Source: Flavitalea plasmicola (GTDB taxonomy: Bacteria; Bacteroidota; Bacteroidia; Chitinophagales; Chitinophagaceae). Taken from it: a stretch of DNA of 64,000 nt. A program made the position numbers and the translations under genes. Below, in pieces: positions 33,556 through 43,068 of this stretch (the stretch's first letter is position 1; the number at the start of each line of letters is the position of its first letter). The stretch spans positions 496,001 to 560,000 of the forward strand of contig NZ_JAUOTO010000007.1 of NCBI RefSeq assembly GCF_030546645.1, given 5' to 3'. A model generated the notes under the pieces. The model was not told where the DNA came from and made no database searches. It saw only the letters and a program-made list of their open reading frames with translations.

Positions 33556-35028
33556 TTAGTGCGCCGCATGAGGAGCATGCTCATGCACGTGCGCATGCTC
33601 GCTCGCAAACTCTTCCACGGACACCTTTTCGATCCCATCCATCTTTTCCTTGTAGATAGCCCCTGATTTCTTCAGGATATGCTTGATCTCGGCGATGGCG
33701 ATGACAGGGAAGAACTTCGAGAACAGGAAATAACAGGTGAAGAACAACCCGAAAGTTCCCATGTAGAAACCGATCTCCCAAATAGTAGGTCTGTAATACG
33801 TAGACCAGGAGCTGGGAAGATAATCCCGGTAGATGGAAGTAACGATGATCACAAAACGTTCGAACCACATCCCGATGTTCACGATCACGGACATGAAGAA
33901 AGTCACGGTAAGGTTCCTTCTCATCTTCTTGAACCAGAAGATCTGCGGAGACAGCACGTTACAGCCCATCATCAAATAGTAGCTCCAGCCATAGGGACTG
34001 AAGATGTTCACGCGGTTCTGCATGAAGGCCCAGTTCTCGAAGGGGTTCTGGCCATACCAGGCAATGAAAAGCTCCGTCAGGTAGGCAACGCCCACAATAG
34101 AGCCCGTCAGTACAATTACTTTATTCATCACTTCGATATGCTCCAGCGTAATATATTCTTCCAGGCTCAATACCTTCCTGGTCACCAGCAGCAGCGTTTG
34201 CACCATGGCGAACCCGGAGAAGATGGCGCCCGCAACGAAATAAGGCGGGAAGATGGTCGTATGCCAGCCGGGAATGACAGAGGTGGCGAAGTCAAAGGAT
34301 ACGATGGTATGTACGGAAAGTACCAGGGGCGTACTGAGACCCGCCAGCACCAGCGACAAAGCCTCATGACGCTGCCAGTGCTTGGCAGAACCTGTCCAGC
34401 CAAAAGAAGTAAGGCCATAGAACATCTTCCTCCATTTCAGCTTGGCCCTGTCCCGCACCGTTGCCAGGTCAGGCAGCAAGCCGGAATACCAGAACAGCAG
34501 CGATACGGTGAAGTAAGTCGAGATAGCGAATACGTCCCACAGCAGCGGTGAGTTGAAGTTCACCCACAGGGGTCCGCGCGTATTGGGATAAGGCATTACA
34601 AAGAAAGCCATCCACACACGGCCCATGTGCCAGATAGGGAACTGGCCGGCGCACATCACCGCAAAGATCGTCATGGCTTCCGCCGCACGGTTCACCCCTG
34701 TACGCCATCCCTGACGGAACAGCAGCAGGATCGCAGAGATCAGGGTTCCGGCGTGACCGATACCGACCCACCACACGAAGTTGGTGATATCCCAGCCCCA
34801 GCCGATGGTCCTGTTCAGGTTCCACTGACCGACCCCGAAGATCACCTCATGCGTGACGGAGATGATACCGAAAATGAGCAAACCCACCGAGATAAGGAAC
34901 CCGATCCACCATGCACGGGAAGGAGTGGCCTCTATTGGACGCACAATATCTTCCGTGACTTCGTGATAACCTTTCTGACCTTCAACCAAGGCTGGTCTTA
35001 CCTGTGATTCGTACCTTAATGATGCCAT
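33556..35028 (-). CDS. actC: Alternative complex III quinol-binding membrane subunit ActC (NrfD/PsrC family)
   Basis: A 490-residue NrfD-type protein with about ten helices that should form the menaquinol oxidation site next to the iron-sulfur arm of ActB. Recognisable stretches are SRAWWIGFLISVGLLIFGI, VWWVGIGHAGTLISAILLLF (with the histidine typical of the quinol site), WHMGRVWMAFFVMPYPNTRG and SVHTIVSFDFATSVIPGWHTTIFPPYFVAGAI. The tail is histidine-rich (EHAHVHEHAPHAAH). It follows actB by 75 bp. Confidence 0.93.
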   Translation of the reverse strand: MASLRYESQVRPALVEGQKGYHEVTEDIVRPIEATPSRAWWIGFLISVGLLIFGIISVTHEVIFGVGQWNLNRTIGWGWDITNFVWWVGIGHAGTLISAILLLFRQGWRTGVNRAAEAMTIFAVMCAGQFPIWHMGRVWMAFFVMPYPNTRGPLWVNFNSPLLWDVFAISTYFTVSLLFWYSGLLPDLATVRDRAKLKWRKMFYGLTSFGWTGSAKHWQRHEALSLVLAGLSTPLVLSVHTIVSFDFATSVIPGWHTTIFPPYFVAGAIFSGFAMVQTLLLVTRKVLSLEEYITLEHIEVMNKVIVLTGSIVGVAYLTELFIAWYGQNPFENWAFMQNRVNIFSPYGWSYYLMMGCNVLSPQIFWFKKMRRNLTVTFFMSVIVNIGMWFERFVIIVTSIYRDYLPSSWSTYYRPTIWEIGFYMGTFGLFFTCYFLFSKFFPVIAIAEIKHILKKSGAIYKEKMDGIEKVSVEEFASEHAHVHEHAPHAAH

Positions 35029-35103
35029 AGTATTTTGAGCTTTTAGCCAGGCCCGGGGCCCGCTGTTTAATTCTTCTCTGGTTATAATACCTTTTTATAC
35101 TGC

Positions 35104-38100
35104 TTAAGCATGCTTCTCTTCCGCTGCCTGCAGCTCTTCTTTTACGCCCCTGATCACATCCGTATGACGGACCTTGGCCAGGTAGTTGACATTGGGCAAA
35201 GTATGCACTTCCTCGATGACATAGAACAGGCGTTGCGCATTCTCCTTCCTCGTCCGGCTCACCAGGCTCGCATGGTCGTTGACATTGCCGAATACGATGG
35301 CGTCGGAAGAACATGCCTGCTGGCAGGCCGTCCGTACGTCCTCCATATCTTTCAGCTGACGGTTCTCCTTCTTGGCCTTCAGCTTGCCTTCCTGCAAACG
35401 CTGTACGCAGAAGGAACATTTTTCCATCACCCCGCGGCTGCGCACGGTAACATCCGGGTTCAGCACCATGCGGGTCAGGTCGTCGTTCATCTGGAACACT
35501 GTGGGATCCAGCTTGCCGACAGTCGTTTGGTCCTGGTTGTTCGGGAAGCTGTCGGCCCCCGTGTAATCAGCCCAGTTGAAACGACGTACTTTATAAGGAC
35601 AGTTGTTGGCGCAATACCTGGTACCGATACAACGGTTGTAAGCCATCTGGTTCAGCCCTTCGCTGCTGTGGTTCGTTGCAGCCACAGGACATACGTTCTC
35701 GCAGGGGGCATTGTCGCAATGCTGGCAAAGCATCGGCTGGAACACCGTCTGGATACTGTTCGGGTCGTCCAGGTCGCCGCTGAAATAACGGTCGATCCGG
35801 ATCCAGTGCATATCGTGGTAGCGCAGCACCTCGCTTTTGCCGACAACAGAGACGTTGTTCTCCGCATGGCACGCTACCACACAGGCGCCGCAGCCATAGC
35901 AGGCATTCATATCGATGGACATGCCCCATTTAATGCCGGGCTTGTCATACATGGGATACAAAGTCCCCTCTTTATCAAAGTTTTCGATCCCGCCGAAAGG
36001 CTTCAGCTCCTTCTCCCGCTCTTCCTGGAGCTCTTCAGGATGTTTGACGAACTGGTCCAGCGTAATTTCCTTCACCACCTGGGTACGCTCTTCATACGTG
36101 TTGTGCATCTGCGTCTGCGCGATGTCATAGAAACTATCTTTGGGCTTTTCGATACCGGCAATAGGCGCACTCCATTCCACTGTGGTCCCGTTGAAGCTCA
36201 GCAGAGGGAAAGCATTCCAACCCGCACCCACGACAGACTTTCCGATAAAATCAGCGGTATTTTCTGGCTTGGCGCTGCTGCGGCCAAAACCTACTGCCAC
36301 CCCGATCACGTTATTATCCGTGCCGGGCACGACCACCACAGGCAAGGTTATCTCCTTATTGCCTACTTTTATTTTGATCAGCTGTTTTTTCGGATGTACC
36401 TCATACGCGTCGGCCTGGCGACGGTCTGCGAGGTCCATATCTTTCCAGTTCTCCTTGGCAAACTTGGGGGACACGACAGCATAGTTGTCCCAGGTAGCCT
36501 TGGTAACAGGGTCCGGCAGCTCCAGCAGCCAGGGGTTGTTGGCCTGTGCGCCGGTGCCCATGGATATCTTCTGGTAGATCACCAGCTCGAAGCCAGCGCC
36601 TTTTTTAGTATTGCCGATGGCAGCAGCAGCCTCGGCCAGCTTGGCGCCGCTGAAGGCGGCACCGGCAGCAGCAGCAGCCGTGGCAGGCTCCGCCACACCT
36701 TCCTGCAGGGCCTTCTCATACGCCTCGACACTGCCCAGCTTGCTCGTCCAATATTGTGTAAAATAATGTTCGTAAGTAGTGGCGCTTCCACTCCATTTCA
36801 ACAGGGAATCTTCAAAAGCCCTGGTCTTGAACAGGGGAGAGATGGTCGGCTGGATAAAGCTGTAATGACCGGGCTTCGCTTCAGTATCACCCCAGCTTTC
36901 CAGGAAATGAGGGGCAGGCAGCACGAACTTCACCAGTTCGGAAGTCTCATCCAGGCGATCGTTGAAAGATATAGAGACCTTCGCTTTCGCCAGCGCAGCT
37001 TTGAAGCCGGCGCCGTCGTAATAGTCATACACAGGATTGACGCCGTAGATCAGCAGCGCACCGACCCTGCCGCCATTCAGGTCGGCAACCAGCGTGTTCA
37101 TCTCGCTGTCAATACCCTGGCGGGTCTGCAGGGGCGTCGACCAGTCAATGGTCGAACCGCCGGCGCCGATCGCTTCGTTGATGGCATTCACCACCACTTG
37201 TATATCAGGATTATTGCTGCCGCTGACGACCAGGGCCTTGCCCTTGTTCTCCAACAGGTCCTTCGCTGCTTTCTTCACACCCGCTTTTAGCTTCTCATCG
37301 AGAGCAGGAGCAGTAACGCCTACGCCCAGCTCAGCCGCCAGGGCCAACGCCACAGCGCCAGCCTCGGAAGGACGGTGGGTGTAGCGGTCATCCGCATTGG
37401 CGCCCGTCATGGACAGAAGGCTTTCAAACTGGTAGTGCTTGCTCATCGACGGGTTCTTCTCGTCGATCTTCCTGTTCTTGGCATATCCAATGCTATACTC
37501 CAGGTGGGCACCCCAGGTACCGAGGAAATCGGCGCCCAGGCTCACAATGACCTTTGCATTCTCAAATCGGTAGGAAGGCAGCGCCTTTTTACCATAAGTG
37601 GTCTCGTTGGCCAGCAGCATACCGCTGTAGCTGTCAGCATCATACTGCACATGACGGCTGCCGGGATATTTTGCTAAGAATTCACTGATGATCTGTTTGG
37701 TAGTAGGGGAGGTGATGGTTCCTGTCAGCAGGACCAGGGGAGCTCCGGCAGCACCTGCCAGCGCATCGCTCACCAGCTTGTCGAAAGCCTCGAATGTGCT
37801 TACTTCCTGGGGCTTGCCATCGACGATCTGCACGGGGAAGCGGAGACGGGCCGTATCATACAGGTCCAGTACGGCAGCCTGCACACGGGCGGAAGTAGCG
37901 CCTTTGGTAATGGACGACATCTCATTACCCTCCAGCTTGATGGGCCGGCCATCCCTTACCTTGGCGACGACAGGAACGATATCCCCGCCGACGTTGTAAG
38001 TAGTGGCATACCAGTCAGCCACACCAGGCACCATATTCTCGGGCTTGTTCAGGTAGGGTACAACCTTTTTAACAGGGATCTCGCAGCTGGCAGCCAACGT

Positions 38101-38286
38101 CGCAGCAGCCGTGCTGAACCCTAAATATTTCAAGAAATCCCTCCGGGGGGCTTTCGCGTCGAGCAATCCTTTTCCATCCAGGCCTTCCAACGGTAAATCC
38201 TCTTTGAATTCATTCTCCGTTGATTTCTGAAACGCTTCACTGTTATTGCGCTCTCCGAAACTTTGCCAGTACTTTTTGTCGCTCAT
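35104..38286 (-). CDS. actB: Alternative complex III iron-sulfur/molybdopterin-like subunit ActB
   Basis: A 1060-residue peripheral subunit. The N-terminus has a Tat signal (APRRDFLKYLGFSTAAA), so it is exported folded. Residues about 60-720 resemble a molybdopterin oxidoreductase domain, which in this complex is known to lack the cofactor. The C-terminal 300 residues are a ferredoxin-like domain with four cysteine clusters: CYGCGACVVACHAENN, CQHCDNAPCENVCP, CIGTRYCANNCPYKVRR and CSFCVQRLQEGK with ACQQACSSDAIVFG. These carry electrons from menaquinol to the hemes of ActA. An Ala-rich stretch (EPATAAAAAGAAF) lies in the middle. Confidence 0.95.
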   Translation of the reverse strand: MSDKKYWQSFGERNNSEAFQKSTENEFKEDLPLEGLDGKGLLDAKAPRRDFLKYLGFSTAAATLAASCEIPVKKVVPYLNKPENMVPGVADWYATTYNVGGDIVPVVAKVRDGRPIKLEGNEMSSITKGATSARVQAAVLDLYDTARLRFPVQIVDGKPQEVSTFEAFDKLVSDALAGAAGAPLVLLTGTITSPTTKQIISEFLAKYPGSRHVQYDADSYSGMLLANETTYGKKALPSYRFENAKVIVSLGADFLGTWGAHLEYSIGYAKNRKIDEKNPSMSKHYQFESLLSMTGANADDRYTHRPSEAGAVALALAAELGVGVTAPALDEKLKAGVKKAAKDLLENKGKALVVSGSNNPDIQVVVNAINEAIGAGGSTIDWSTPLQTRQGIDSEMNTLVADLNGGRVGALLIYGVNPVYDYYDGAGFKAALAKAKVSISFNDRLDETSELVKFVLPAPHFLESWGDTEAKPGHYSFIQPTISPLFKTRAFEDSLLKWSGSATTYEHYFTQYWTSKLGSVEAYEKALQEGVAEPATAAAAAGAAFSGAKLAEAAAAIGNTKKGAGFELVIYQKISMGTGAQANNPWLLELPDPVTKATWDNYAVVSPKFAKENWKDMDLADRRQADAYEVHPKKQLIKIKVGNKEITLPVVVVPGTDNNVIGVAVGFGRSSAKPENTADFIGKSVVGAGWNAFPLLSFNGTTVEWSAPIAGIEKPKDSFYDIAQTQMHNTYEERTQVVKEITLDQFVKHPEELQEEREKELKPFGGIENFDKEGTLYPMYDKPGIKWGMSIDMNACYGCGACVVACHAENNVSVVGKSEVLRYHDMHWIRIDRYFSGDLDDPNSIQTVFQPMLCQHCDNAPCENVCPVAATNHSSEGLNQMAYNRCIGTRYCANNCPYKVRRFNWADYTGADSFPNNQDQTTVGKLDPTVFQMNDDLTRMVLNPDVTVRSRGVMEKCSFCVQRLQEGKLKAKKENRQLKDMEDVRTACQQACSSDAIVFGNVNDHASLVSRTRKENAQRLFYVIEEVHTLPNVNYLAKVRHTDVIRGVKEELQAAEEKHA

Positions 38287-38401
38287 ATTTGAGAAATTTC
38301 ACCCCGGTCTCCGGACGATCCCGGACAGAGCCTTAAGGGGCTTGAATTTTACATTATATATATAATAGGTCTTGATCTTCTTCTTAAGCTTTGCGCAGAG
38401 A

Positions 38402-39673
38402 CTAATAGTGACATTTCTGGCACTCCGTACCACCGATGTTCTCAACGGTGACACTGTCCATCTTGCCTGTCTTCAAATCCTTATGGAATTTCTCGTAAAT
38501 GCTGTAGAACTTGTTGCCATTGCCCGTGGAATCGCCGAAATTGACTTTCGTGGTACGGTGGCAGTTGATACACCAGCCCATGCTCAGGTCGGCAAATTGC
38601 TTCACCTCGTCCATTTCCTGGATAGGACCATGACAAGTCTGGCATTGTACCTTGCCGGCACGGATATGCTGGGAATGGTTGAAGTATACATGGTCAGGGA
38701 GACTGTGGATCTTCACCCACTCTACAGGCTTGGCGCTTGCCGCATTCGAGTAACGCTGCGTTTTGGGATCATAGCCGGTGTAGCTGTAGAGCTTCTGGAT
38801 CTCATCCGTTCCATTCACTTCGCTGCCGTCCTCACGGTACAGCTTCGGGCCCTTGGTGTAGTCGTTGATCGCCGCGTGACAGTTCATACAAACATTGAGA
38901 GAAGGTACGGTAGCATGCTTGCTCTCCCAGGCATTGGTATGACAGTAAAGACAGCTGATCTGGTTGATCCCCGCATGCACCTTGTGCGAATAGAAGATCG
39001 GCTGCACTGGCTGGTAGTTCTTCGTACGTCCCAGGCCGATGGCGCCCTGAACAACCCAGTATCCACCAAGAATAAAGAGGATGAGTATGACGAAAGTAAT
39101 ATAGACCTTGTTGCGATAGAATGGGATGGGCTCGTGCGCGGGAATGCCTTCCTTATCGTCGGAAAGCTTCTTCAGGCTGCTGTTCACCTGCAACAGCACC
39201 ATCATGATGATGGCCAGGATCAGGGTGAGGATGCCATACAGCAGCGTATTATCCCCTTCTTCCTTCTGGGTGGGCGTGCCCTCTCCCGGTGTTGCAGTAG
39301 GAGCCTGGTACGTTTCCACATACTTCAGAATGTCGTCGATGTCCGCATCAGACAGATTGGGAAAAGTGTTCATCGCCGCCTTATTGAACTGCGCATAGAG
39401 GGCAGTAAAATACGGGTTGCCGCTTTGAAGCACTTTTGAGTTGTTCTTGATCCAGTCATGCAGGAGCTTCTTGTCCGGCACCCGCTCCGTCACTCCTTTC
39501 AGAGCCGGTCCGAGAACTTGCTTTACGGGGCTGTGACAGGAAGCACAATTCGTTTGGAAAAGGGTCTTACCCTTTGTCGCATCCTGTGCATAACCCGTAT
39601 TACCCATTGAAACCAGCGAGGAGAGGAGGATACTGAAGATAAACGTTTTTACAATCGGTCTATGATGGATCAT
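38402..39673 (-). CDS. actA: Alternative complex III multiheme cytochrome c subunit ActA with extra N-terminal monoheme domain
   Basis: A 423-residue multiheme cytochrome. From the ATG at 39673 the product starts with a signal peptide (TFIFSILLSSLVSMGNTGYAQ). The alternative at 39742 lies upstream of the likely promoter. A class I cytochrome c domain (QTNCASCHSPVKQVLGPALKG) is followed by two helices and then the pentaheme ActA domain: CLYCH, CMNCH, CQTCH, CINCH and a final CQKCH at the very C-terminus. Six CxxCH sites in total, one more than the five of classical ActA. It is the first gene of the whole act-cox operon. Confidence 0.94.
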   Translation of the reverse strand: MIHHRPIVKTFIFSILLSSLVSMGNTGYAQDATKGKTLFQTNCASCHSPVKQVLGPALKGVTERVPDKKLLHDWIKNNSKVLQSGNPYFTALYAQFNKAAMNTFPNLSDADIDDILKYVETYQAPTATPGEGTPTQKEEGDNTLLYGILTLILAIIMMVLLQVNSSLKKLSDDKEGIPAHEPIPFYRNKVYITFVILILFILGGYWVVQGAIGLGRTKNYQPVQPIFYSHKVHAGINQISCLYCHTNAWESKHATVPSLNVCMNCHAAINDYTKGPKLYREDGSEVNGTDEIQKLYSYTGYDPKTQRYSNAASAKPVEWVKIHSLPDHVYFNHSQHIRAGKVQCQTCHGPIQEMDEVKQFADLSMGWCINCHRTTKVNFGDSTGNGNKFYSIYEKFHKDLKTGKMDSVTVENIGGTECQKCHY

Positions 39674-39739
39674 ATATACAATCTGTTGTATAATGTGGAA
39701 AAATCTCTTTGCAGAGCCCCAGGCATCTGTAACAGGTTG

Positions 39740-39772
39740 CAAAAATAAGCCAGGATTTTAACAATATATCAA
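39740..39772 (-). promoter_or_regulatory. Candidate promoter of the act-cox operon
   Basis: On the minus strand TTG (39770-39772), a 22-nt spacer and TATTTTTG (39740-39747) match the Bacteroidota promoter TTG-N17-23-TAnnTTTG. It gives a leader of about 60 nt to the ATG at 39673. The rest of the 339-bp divergent gap up to purN (39773-40001) is AT-rich and holds a small hairpin, GGAACT/AGTTCC at 39905-39921; nothing else was recognised. Confidence 0.5.
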
Positions 39773-40001
39773 CATCGTCGAAATTTTTTTTCCCGTATTT
39801 GGCGTGGGTTTCAGCGAATTGTACAAACGATCTATGACCTTCTGTCATATTACTGTCAGCGGGATTTTTGAACAAAATTCAATGTTCAAATCGGGAGGGG
39901 AAGGGGAACTTTTTTAGTTCCGGCAATCGATGAAGCAGTCCCAAAAATACGGGACTTTCCCAGAAACGTTACATAAACGCTTTTATTTTCCGCCTGCTCC
40001 A

Positions 40002-40009
40002 TACATTTG
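40002..40009 (+). promoter_or_regulatory. Candidate -7 box of purN
   Basis: TACATTTG matches TAnnTTTG and ends 3 bp before the purN ATG, so the mRNA would be leaderless or nearly so. A TTG -33 element was not found at the expected spacing. Confidence 0.35.
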
Positions 40010-40012
40010 CAG

Positions 40013-40585
40013 ATGCAGCAGATTGCCATTTTCGCTTCGGGCGCCGGATCAAACGCAGCCCGTATCATAGACCATTTTCGGCATCATTCTTCCATTAAAA
40101 TAAGCCTGGTCGTTTGTAACAAACCTGACGCCGGCGTGTTGAATATTGCCGCCAGGGAGCATATTCCAACGCTGCTGCTCGAAAAGGAAAGGTTCTTCCG
40201 GGGCGATGCGTACGTGCCTGTGCTAAAGGAGCTAAACATCCACTTCATTGTACTAGCAGGTTTTTTGTGGAAGGTTCCCTCCGCGCTCGTACAGTCCTAC
40301 AAAGGCAAAATTGTCAATATCCACCCGGCCCTCCTGCCCAAATACGGAGGGAAAGGAATGTACGGCCGCCTCGTGCACGAAGCCGTCATTGCCGCAAAAG
40401 AGAAAGCATCCGGCATCACCATTCATTATGTCGACGAATTATACGATCATGGCCAGACCATCTTCCAGGCCTCCTGTTCCATCGACGAAGACGATACCCC
40501 CGAGACCCTGGCACAGAAAGTGCACTTGCTGGAGCACGAACATTTTCCCCGGATCATCGAGCAGGTCCTTCTGGGCGACAGCTGA
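40013..40585 (+). CDS. purN: Phosphoribosylglycinamide formyltransferase
   Basis: It transfers the formyl group of 10-formyltetrahydrofolate to glycinamide ribonucleotide, step three of purine synthesis. The 190-residue product carries the substrate loop AIFASGAGSNAARI, CNKPDAGVL, the folate-binding region FIVLAGFLWKVPSALV, and the catalytic segment IVNIHPALLPKYGGKGMYG with Asn-His, plus GITIHYVDELYDHGQTIFQ containing the catalytic Asp. A TTG at 40007 could extend it by two residues; the ATG at 40013 fits the family. Its neighbours are unrelated and it seems to be transcribed alone. Confidence 0.95.
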   Translation: MQQIAIFASGAGSNAARIIDHFRHHSSIKISLVVCNKPDAGVLNIAAREHIPTLLLEKERFFRGDAYVPVLKELNIHFIVLAGFLWKVPSALVQSYKGKIVNIHPALLPKYGGKGMYGRLVHEAVIAAKEKASGITIHYVDELYDHGQTIFQASCSIDEDDTPETLAQKVHLLEHEHFPRIIEQVLLGDS

Positions 40586-40665
40586 TCAAAAAAACGTTAA
40601 ACCAACGACCCCTGCACCATTATTTCCCGATTTGGTAGTAATATCACCGCAAAAATAATCGTCTT

Positions 40666-41418
40666 TTGGCCCATTCTACCCATAAAGCATTACTGGTTCT
40701 GACTTTATCCTTCACCTTCCTCGCCTGTGGGAAGGCTTGGGGCCAACAGGTGACGATCCACGGGACCGTATATAATATGTACAGGACCCGGCCGCTGGAA
40801 AGAGTCAGCGTAATGGCCGCTTCGGGGAAGGGCACGGCTACCGACTCCAACGGCAACTACTCCATCCAGCTCTCGCTCACCGACTCCATCTCTTTCTCCT
40901 ACCTGGGCAGGGCCACGCAGATGTTCCCCGTCAAAGACATCAACAGCATTACAGGCTTCGACATCGCCCTCCACGTGGATCCCCTGGAGCTGAAAGAGGT
41001 CAGGGTCATGCCCCACAACTATCATATGGACTCCCTCCAGAACCGGAAGGATTACGCCAAGGTCTTCGATTTCAGGAAACCCGGCTTCAAGCTCACCAGC
41101 CCCACCACCAGCGGCGGCCTGGGTGCGGGAGTGGACCTCGACGAGCTGATCAACGTCTTTCGCCGCCAGCGCACCCGGCGCATGCTGGCTTTCCAGGGCC
41201 GGCTCGTGGATGAGGAAAAAGAAAAATTTGTGGACCACCGTTTCACCGAATACACCGTCAAAAAGATCACGCATCTCACAGGCGACGAGTTGGACAGCTT
41301 TATGGTAAAATACAGGCCCTCCTATGAATTCTGTGTCAAAGCCACCGATTACGATTTCTTTGACTATATTAAGATCGCATTCAAACAATATAAGGTCGAT
41401 CGAAAAGACCAGCCTTAG
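40666..41418 (+). CDS. Secreted protein with carboxypeptidase-regulatory-like domain (TTG start)
   Basis: A 250-residue exported protein. The signal peptide (LLVLTLSFTFLACGKAWG) is followed by a CarboxypepD_reg-like beta-sandwich: VTIHGTVYNMYRTRPLERVSV, GTATDSNGNYSIQL, SISFSYLGRATQ. The remaining 140 residues are charged and helical with no family recognised. The only start upstream of the signal peptide in this frame is TTG at 40666; an in-frame stop precedes it and there is no ATG or GTG. Similar proteins in this phylum are periplasmic or outer-membrane associated. The serine hydrolase follows by 20 bp. Confidence 0.72.
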   Translation: MAHSTHKALLVLTLSFTFLACGKAWGQQVTIHGTVYNMYRTRPLERVSVMAASGKGTATDSNGNYSIQLSLTDSISFSYLGRATQMFPVKDINSITGFDIALHVDPLELKEVRVMPHNYHMDSLQNRKDYAKVFDFRKPGFKLTSPTTSGGLGAGVDLDELINVFRRQRTRRMLAFQGRLVDEEKEKFVDHRFTEYTVKKITHLTGDELDSFMVKYRPSYEFCVKATDYDFFDYIKIAFKQYKVDRKDQP

Positions 41419-41438
41419 CGAAACCAAAACACTTTCCC

Positions 41439-43034
41439 ATGAACAAGCATTTCTGCCGGCCGCTCCTCACCTTGCTGGTCGCGGCCTGCTTTTACGGCCA
41501 GCCAACCGCCCTTGCCATCCGCTCCTGGTGCAACCCTATCGCTGCCGTTCACTTCTCTTCCCCTGCCACTGACACCCTCCCGTCCTTCCTCCGCGACAGC
41601 CTCGACACCTACGTCGGGCGGGCCCTCACCGACTGGGAGATCCCCGGCGTCGCCGTTTGCGTGGTAAAGGACGGACAGGTAGTGCTGATGAAAGCCTACG
41701 GCGTAAAAGAGCTGGGCAGGCCCGACAAGGTAGACACCAACACTTTATTCATGATCGGCAGCAACACCAAGGCTTTCACGGCCACCGCCCTGGCCATGCT
41801 GGACGCCGGTAAAAAACTTTCGCTGGATGACAAGGTCACCCAATGGCTGCCTGAATTCAGGCTGGACAACAAGGCCGCCGGCGAACAGGCCATCATCCGG
41901 GATCTCCTTTGCCATCGCCTGGGATTTATGACCTTCCAGGGCGATTTCACGTATTGGACCAGCAACCTCACCCGGGAGCAGGTCATCGAAAAGATGTCCC
42001 ATATCAAGGCAGTCTACCCCTTCCGGACCACCTGGGGCTACACCAATGCCGCCTTCCTCACCGCCGGCCAGATCATCCCCAAAGCCTGTGGCCGCACCTG
42101 GGAACAATTCATACAGGACAGCCTCTTCACGCCGCTGGGCATGACCCATTCACTCGCACTTAGTAAAGACCTTCCCGGCGCCCCCAACAAATGCGCCCCC
42201 TATACCATGGCCGATGGAAAGCTAATGCGGATCCCCTATTGCAGCATCGACAACCTCGCCCCGGCAGGCAGCATCAGCTCCTCCGTCAGCGACATGAGTA
42301 AATGGGTCATCATGCAGCTGAACAAAGGGAAATATGAAGGCAGACAGGTGGTTCCCTCCTCGGCCATCGCACAGACCCGCTGGCCCCATTCCATCCTGGG
42401 CAACGGCGGACACCAGTACAATGAAGGACATTTCGCCCTTTATGGCCTGGGCTGGTTCCTGGAAGAATATGACGGGCGAAAGATCGTTTCCCACACGGGC
42501 GGCGTCAACGGCTTCGTCACCAGCGTGACCCTCCTGCCCGAGGAGAACCTCGGCATCGTCGTGCTCACTAACACCGACCAGAATGCTTTCTACGAAGCCT
42601 TGAAATGGGAGATCCTCGACGCCTGGCTCAAATTACCCTATCGCAACTACAGCAAGGTCTACCTGCAGCGCAGCCTGCGGCAAAGAGAGGCCGAGGCGAA
42701 AGAAGATAAAAGCTACCGCGATTCCGTCGCCCTCCACAGATCCCCGGCGCTTCCCCTGGCGGCCTATGCGGGACAATATGCCAGCGAGGTCTATGGGGAC
42801 ATGCAGGTAGTGCTGGAGAAAGGCCAGCTGCGTATGGTGTTTGCCCACCACCCCGACATGTTTGCACGATTGGAACCCCTGGGTGGCAACCGCTTCTACG
42901 CAACATTCTCAGACCCCGAATTCAGCAAAGCCGTCTTCCCCTTTGCTGTAGAGGGCAATAAGGTAAGATCCGTTACCGTGAAAGTGGCCGACTTCGTGGA
43001 GTACACCCCTTACGAATTCATCAAACGCCCCTAG
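41439..43034 (+). CDS. Serine hydrolase, beta-lactamase/penicillin-binding (class C) family
   Basis: A secreted 531-residue enzyme related to class C beta-lactamases, D-aminopeptidases and esterases. After a signal peptide (LLTLLVAACFYGQPTALA) the catalytic domain shows SNTK (SxxK motif with the nucleophile Ser) in FMIGSNTKAFTATALAML, YTN in WGYTNAAFL (YxN motif), and the third motif HTGG in VSHTGGVNGF. The last 130 residues form a separate beta-barrel-like DUF3471-type domain (YAGQYASEVYGDMQVVLEKG). The natural substrate, whether peptidoglycan peptide, D-amino peptide or ester, cannot be decided. Confidence 0.88.
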   Translation: MNKHFCRPLLTLLVAACFYGQPTALAIRSWCNPIAAVHFSSPATDTLPSFLRDSLDTYVGRALTDWEIPGVAVCVVKDGQVVLMKAYGVKELGRPDKVDTNTLFMIGSNTKAFTATALAMLDAGKKLSLDDKVTQWLPEFRLDNKAAGEQAIIRDLLCHRLGFMTFQGDFTYWTSNLTREQVIEKMSHIKAVYPFRTTWGYTNAAFLTAGQIIPKACGRTWEQFIQDSLFTPLGMTHSLALSKDLPGAPNKCAPYTMADGKLMRIPYCSIDNLAPAGSISSSVSDMSKWVIMQLNKGKYEGRQVVPSSAIAQTRWPHSILGNGGHQYNEGHFALYGLGWFLEEYDGRKIVSHTGGVNGFVTSVTLLPEENLGIVVLTNTDQNAFYEALKWEILDAWLKLPYRNYSKVYLQRSLRQREAEAKEDKSYRDSVALHRSPALPLAAYAGQYASEVYGDMQVVLEKGQLRMVFAHHPDMFARLEPLGGNRFYATFSDPEFSKAVFPFAVEGNKVRSVTVKVADFVEYTPYEFIKRP

Positions 43035-43038
43035 CGCT

Positions 43039-43046
43039 TATATTTG
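43039..43046 (+). promoter_or_regulatory. Candidate -7 box
   Basis: TATATTTG matches TAnnTTTG. It lies 22 bp before the ATG at 43069, in the short gap after the serine hydrolase gene. No -33 TTG was seen, so this is a partial promoter call. Confidence 0.35.
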
Positions 43047-43068
43047 TCACAAAAAACCCTCCGAACTT

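Noticed and set aside
35110-37290. 726-codon open frame on the plus strand
   Set aside because: Antisense to actB, which has four cysteine clusters and a Tat signal. The antisense product has no recognisable domain.
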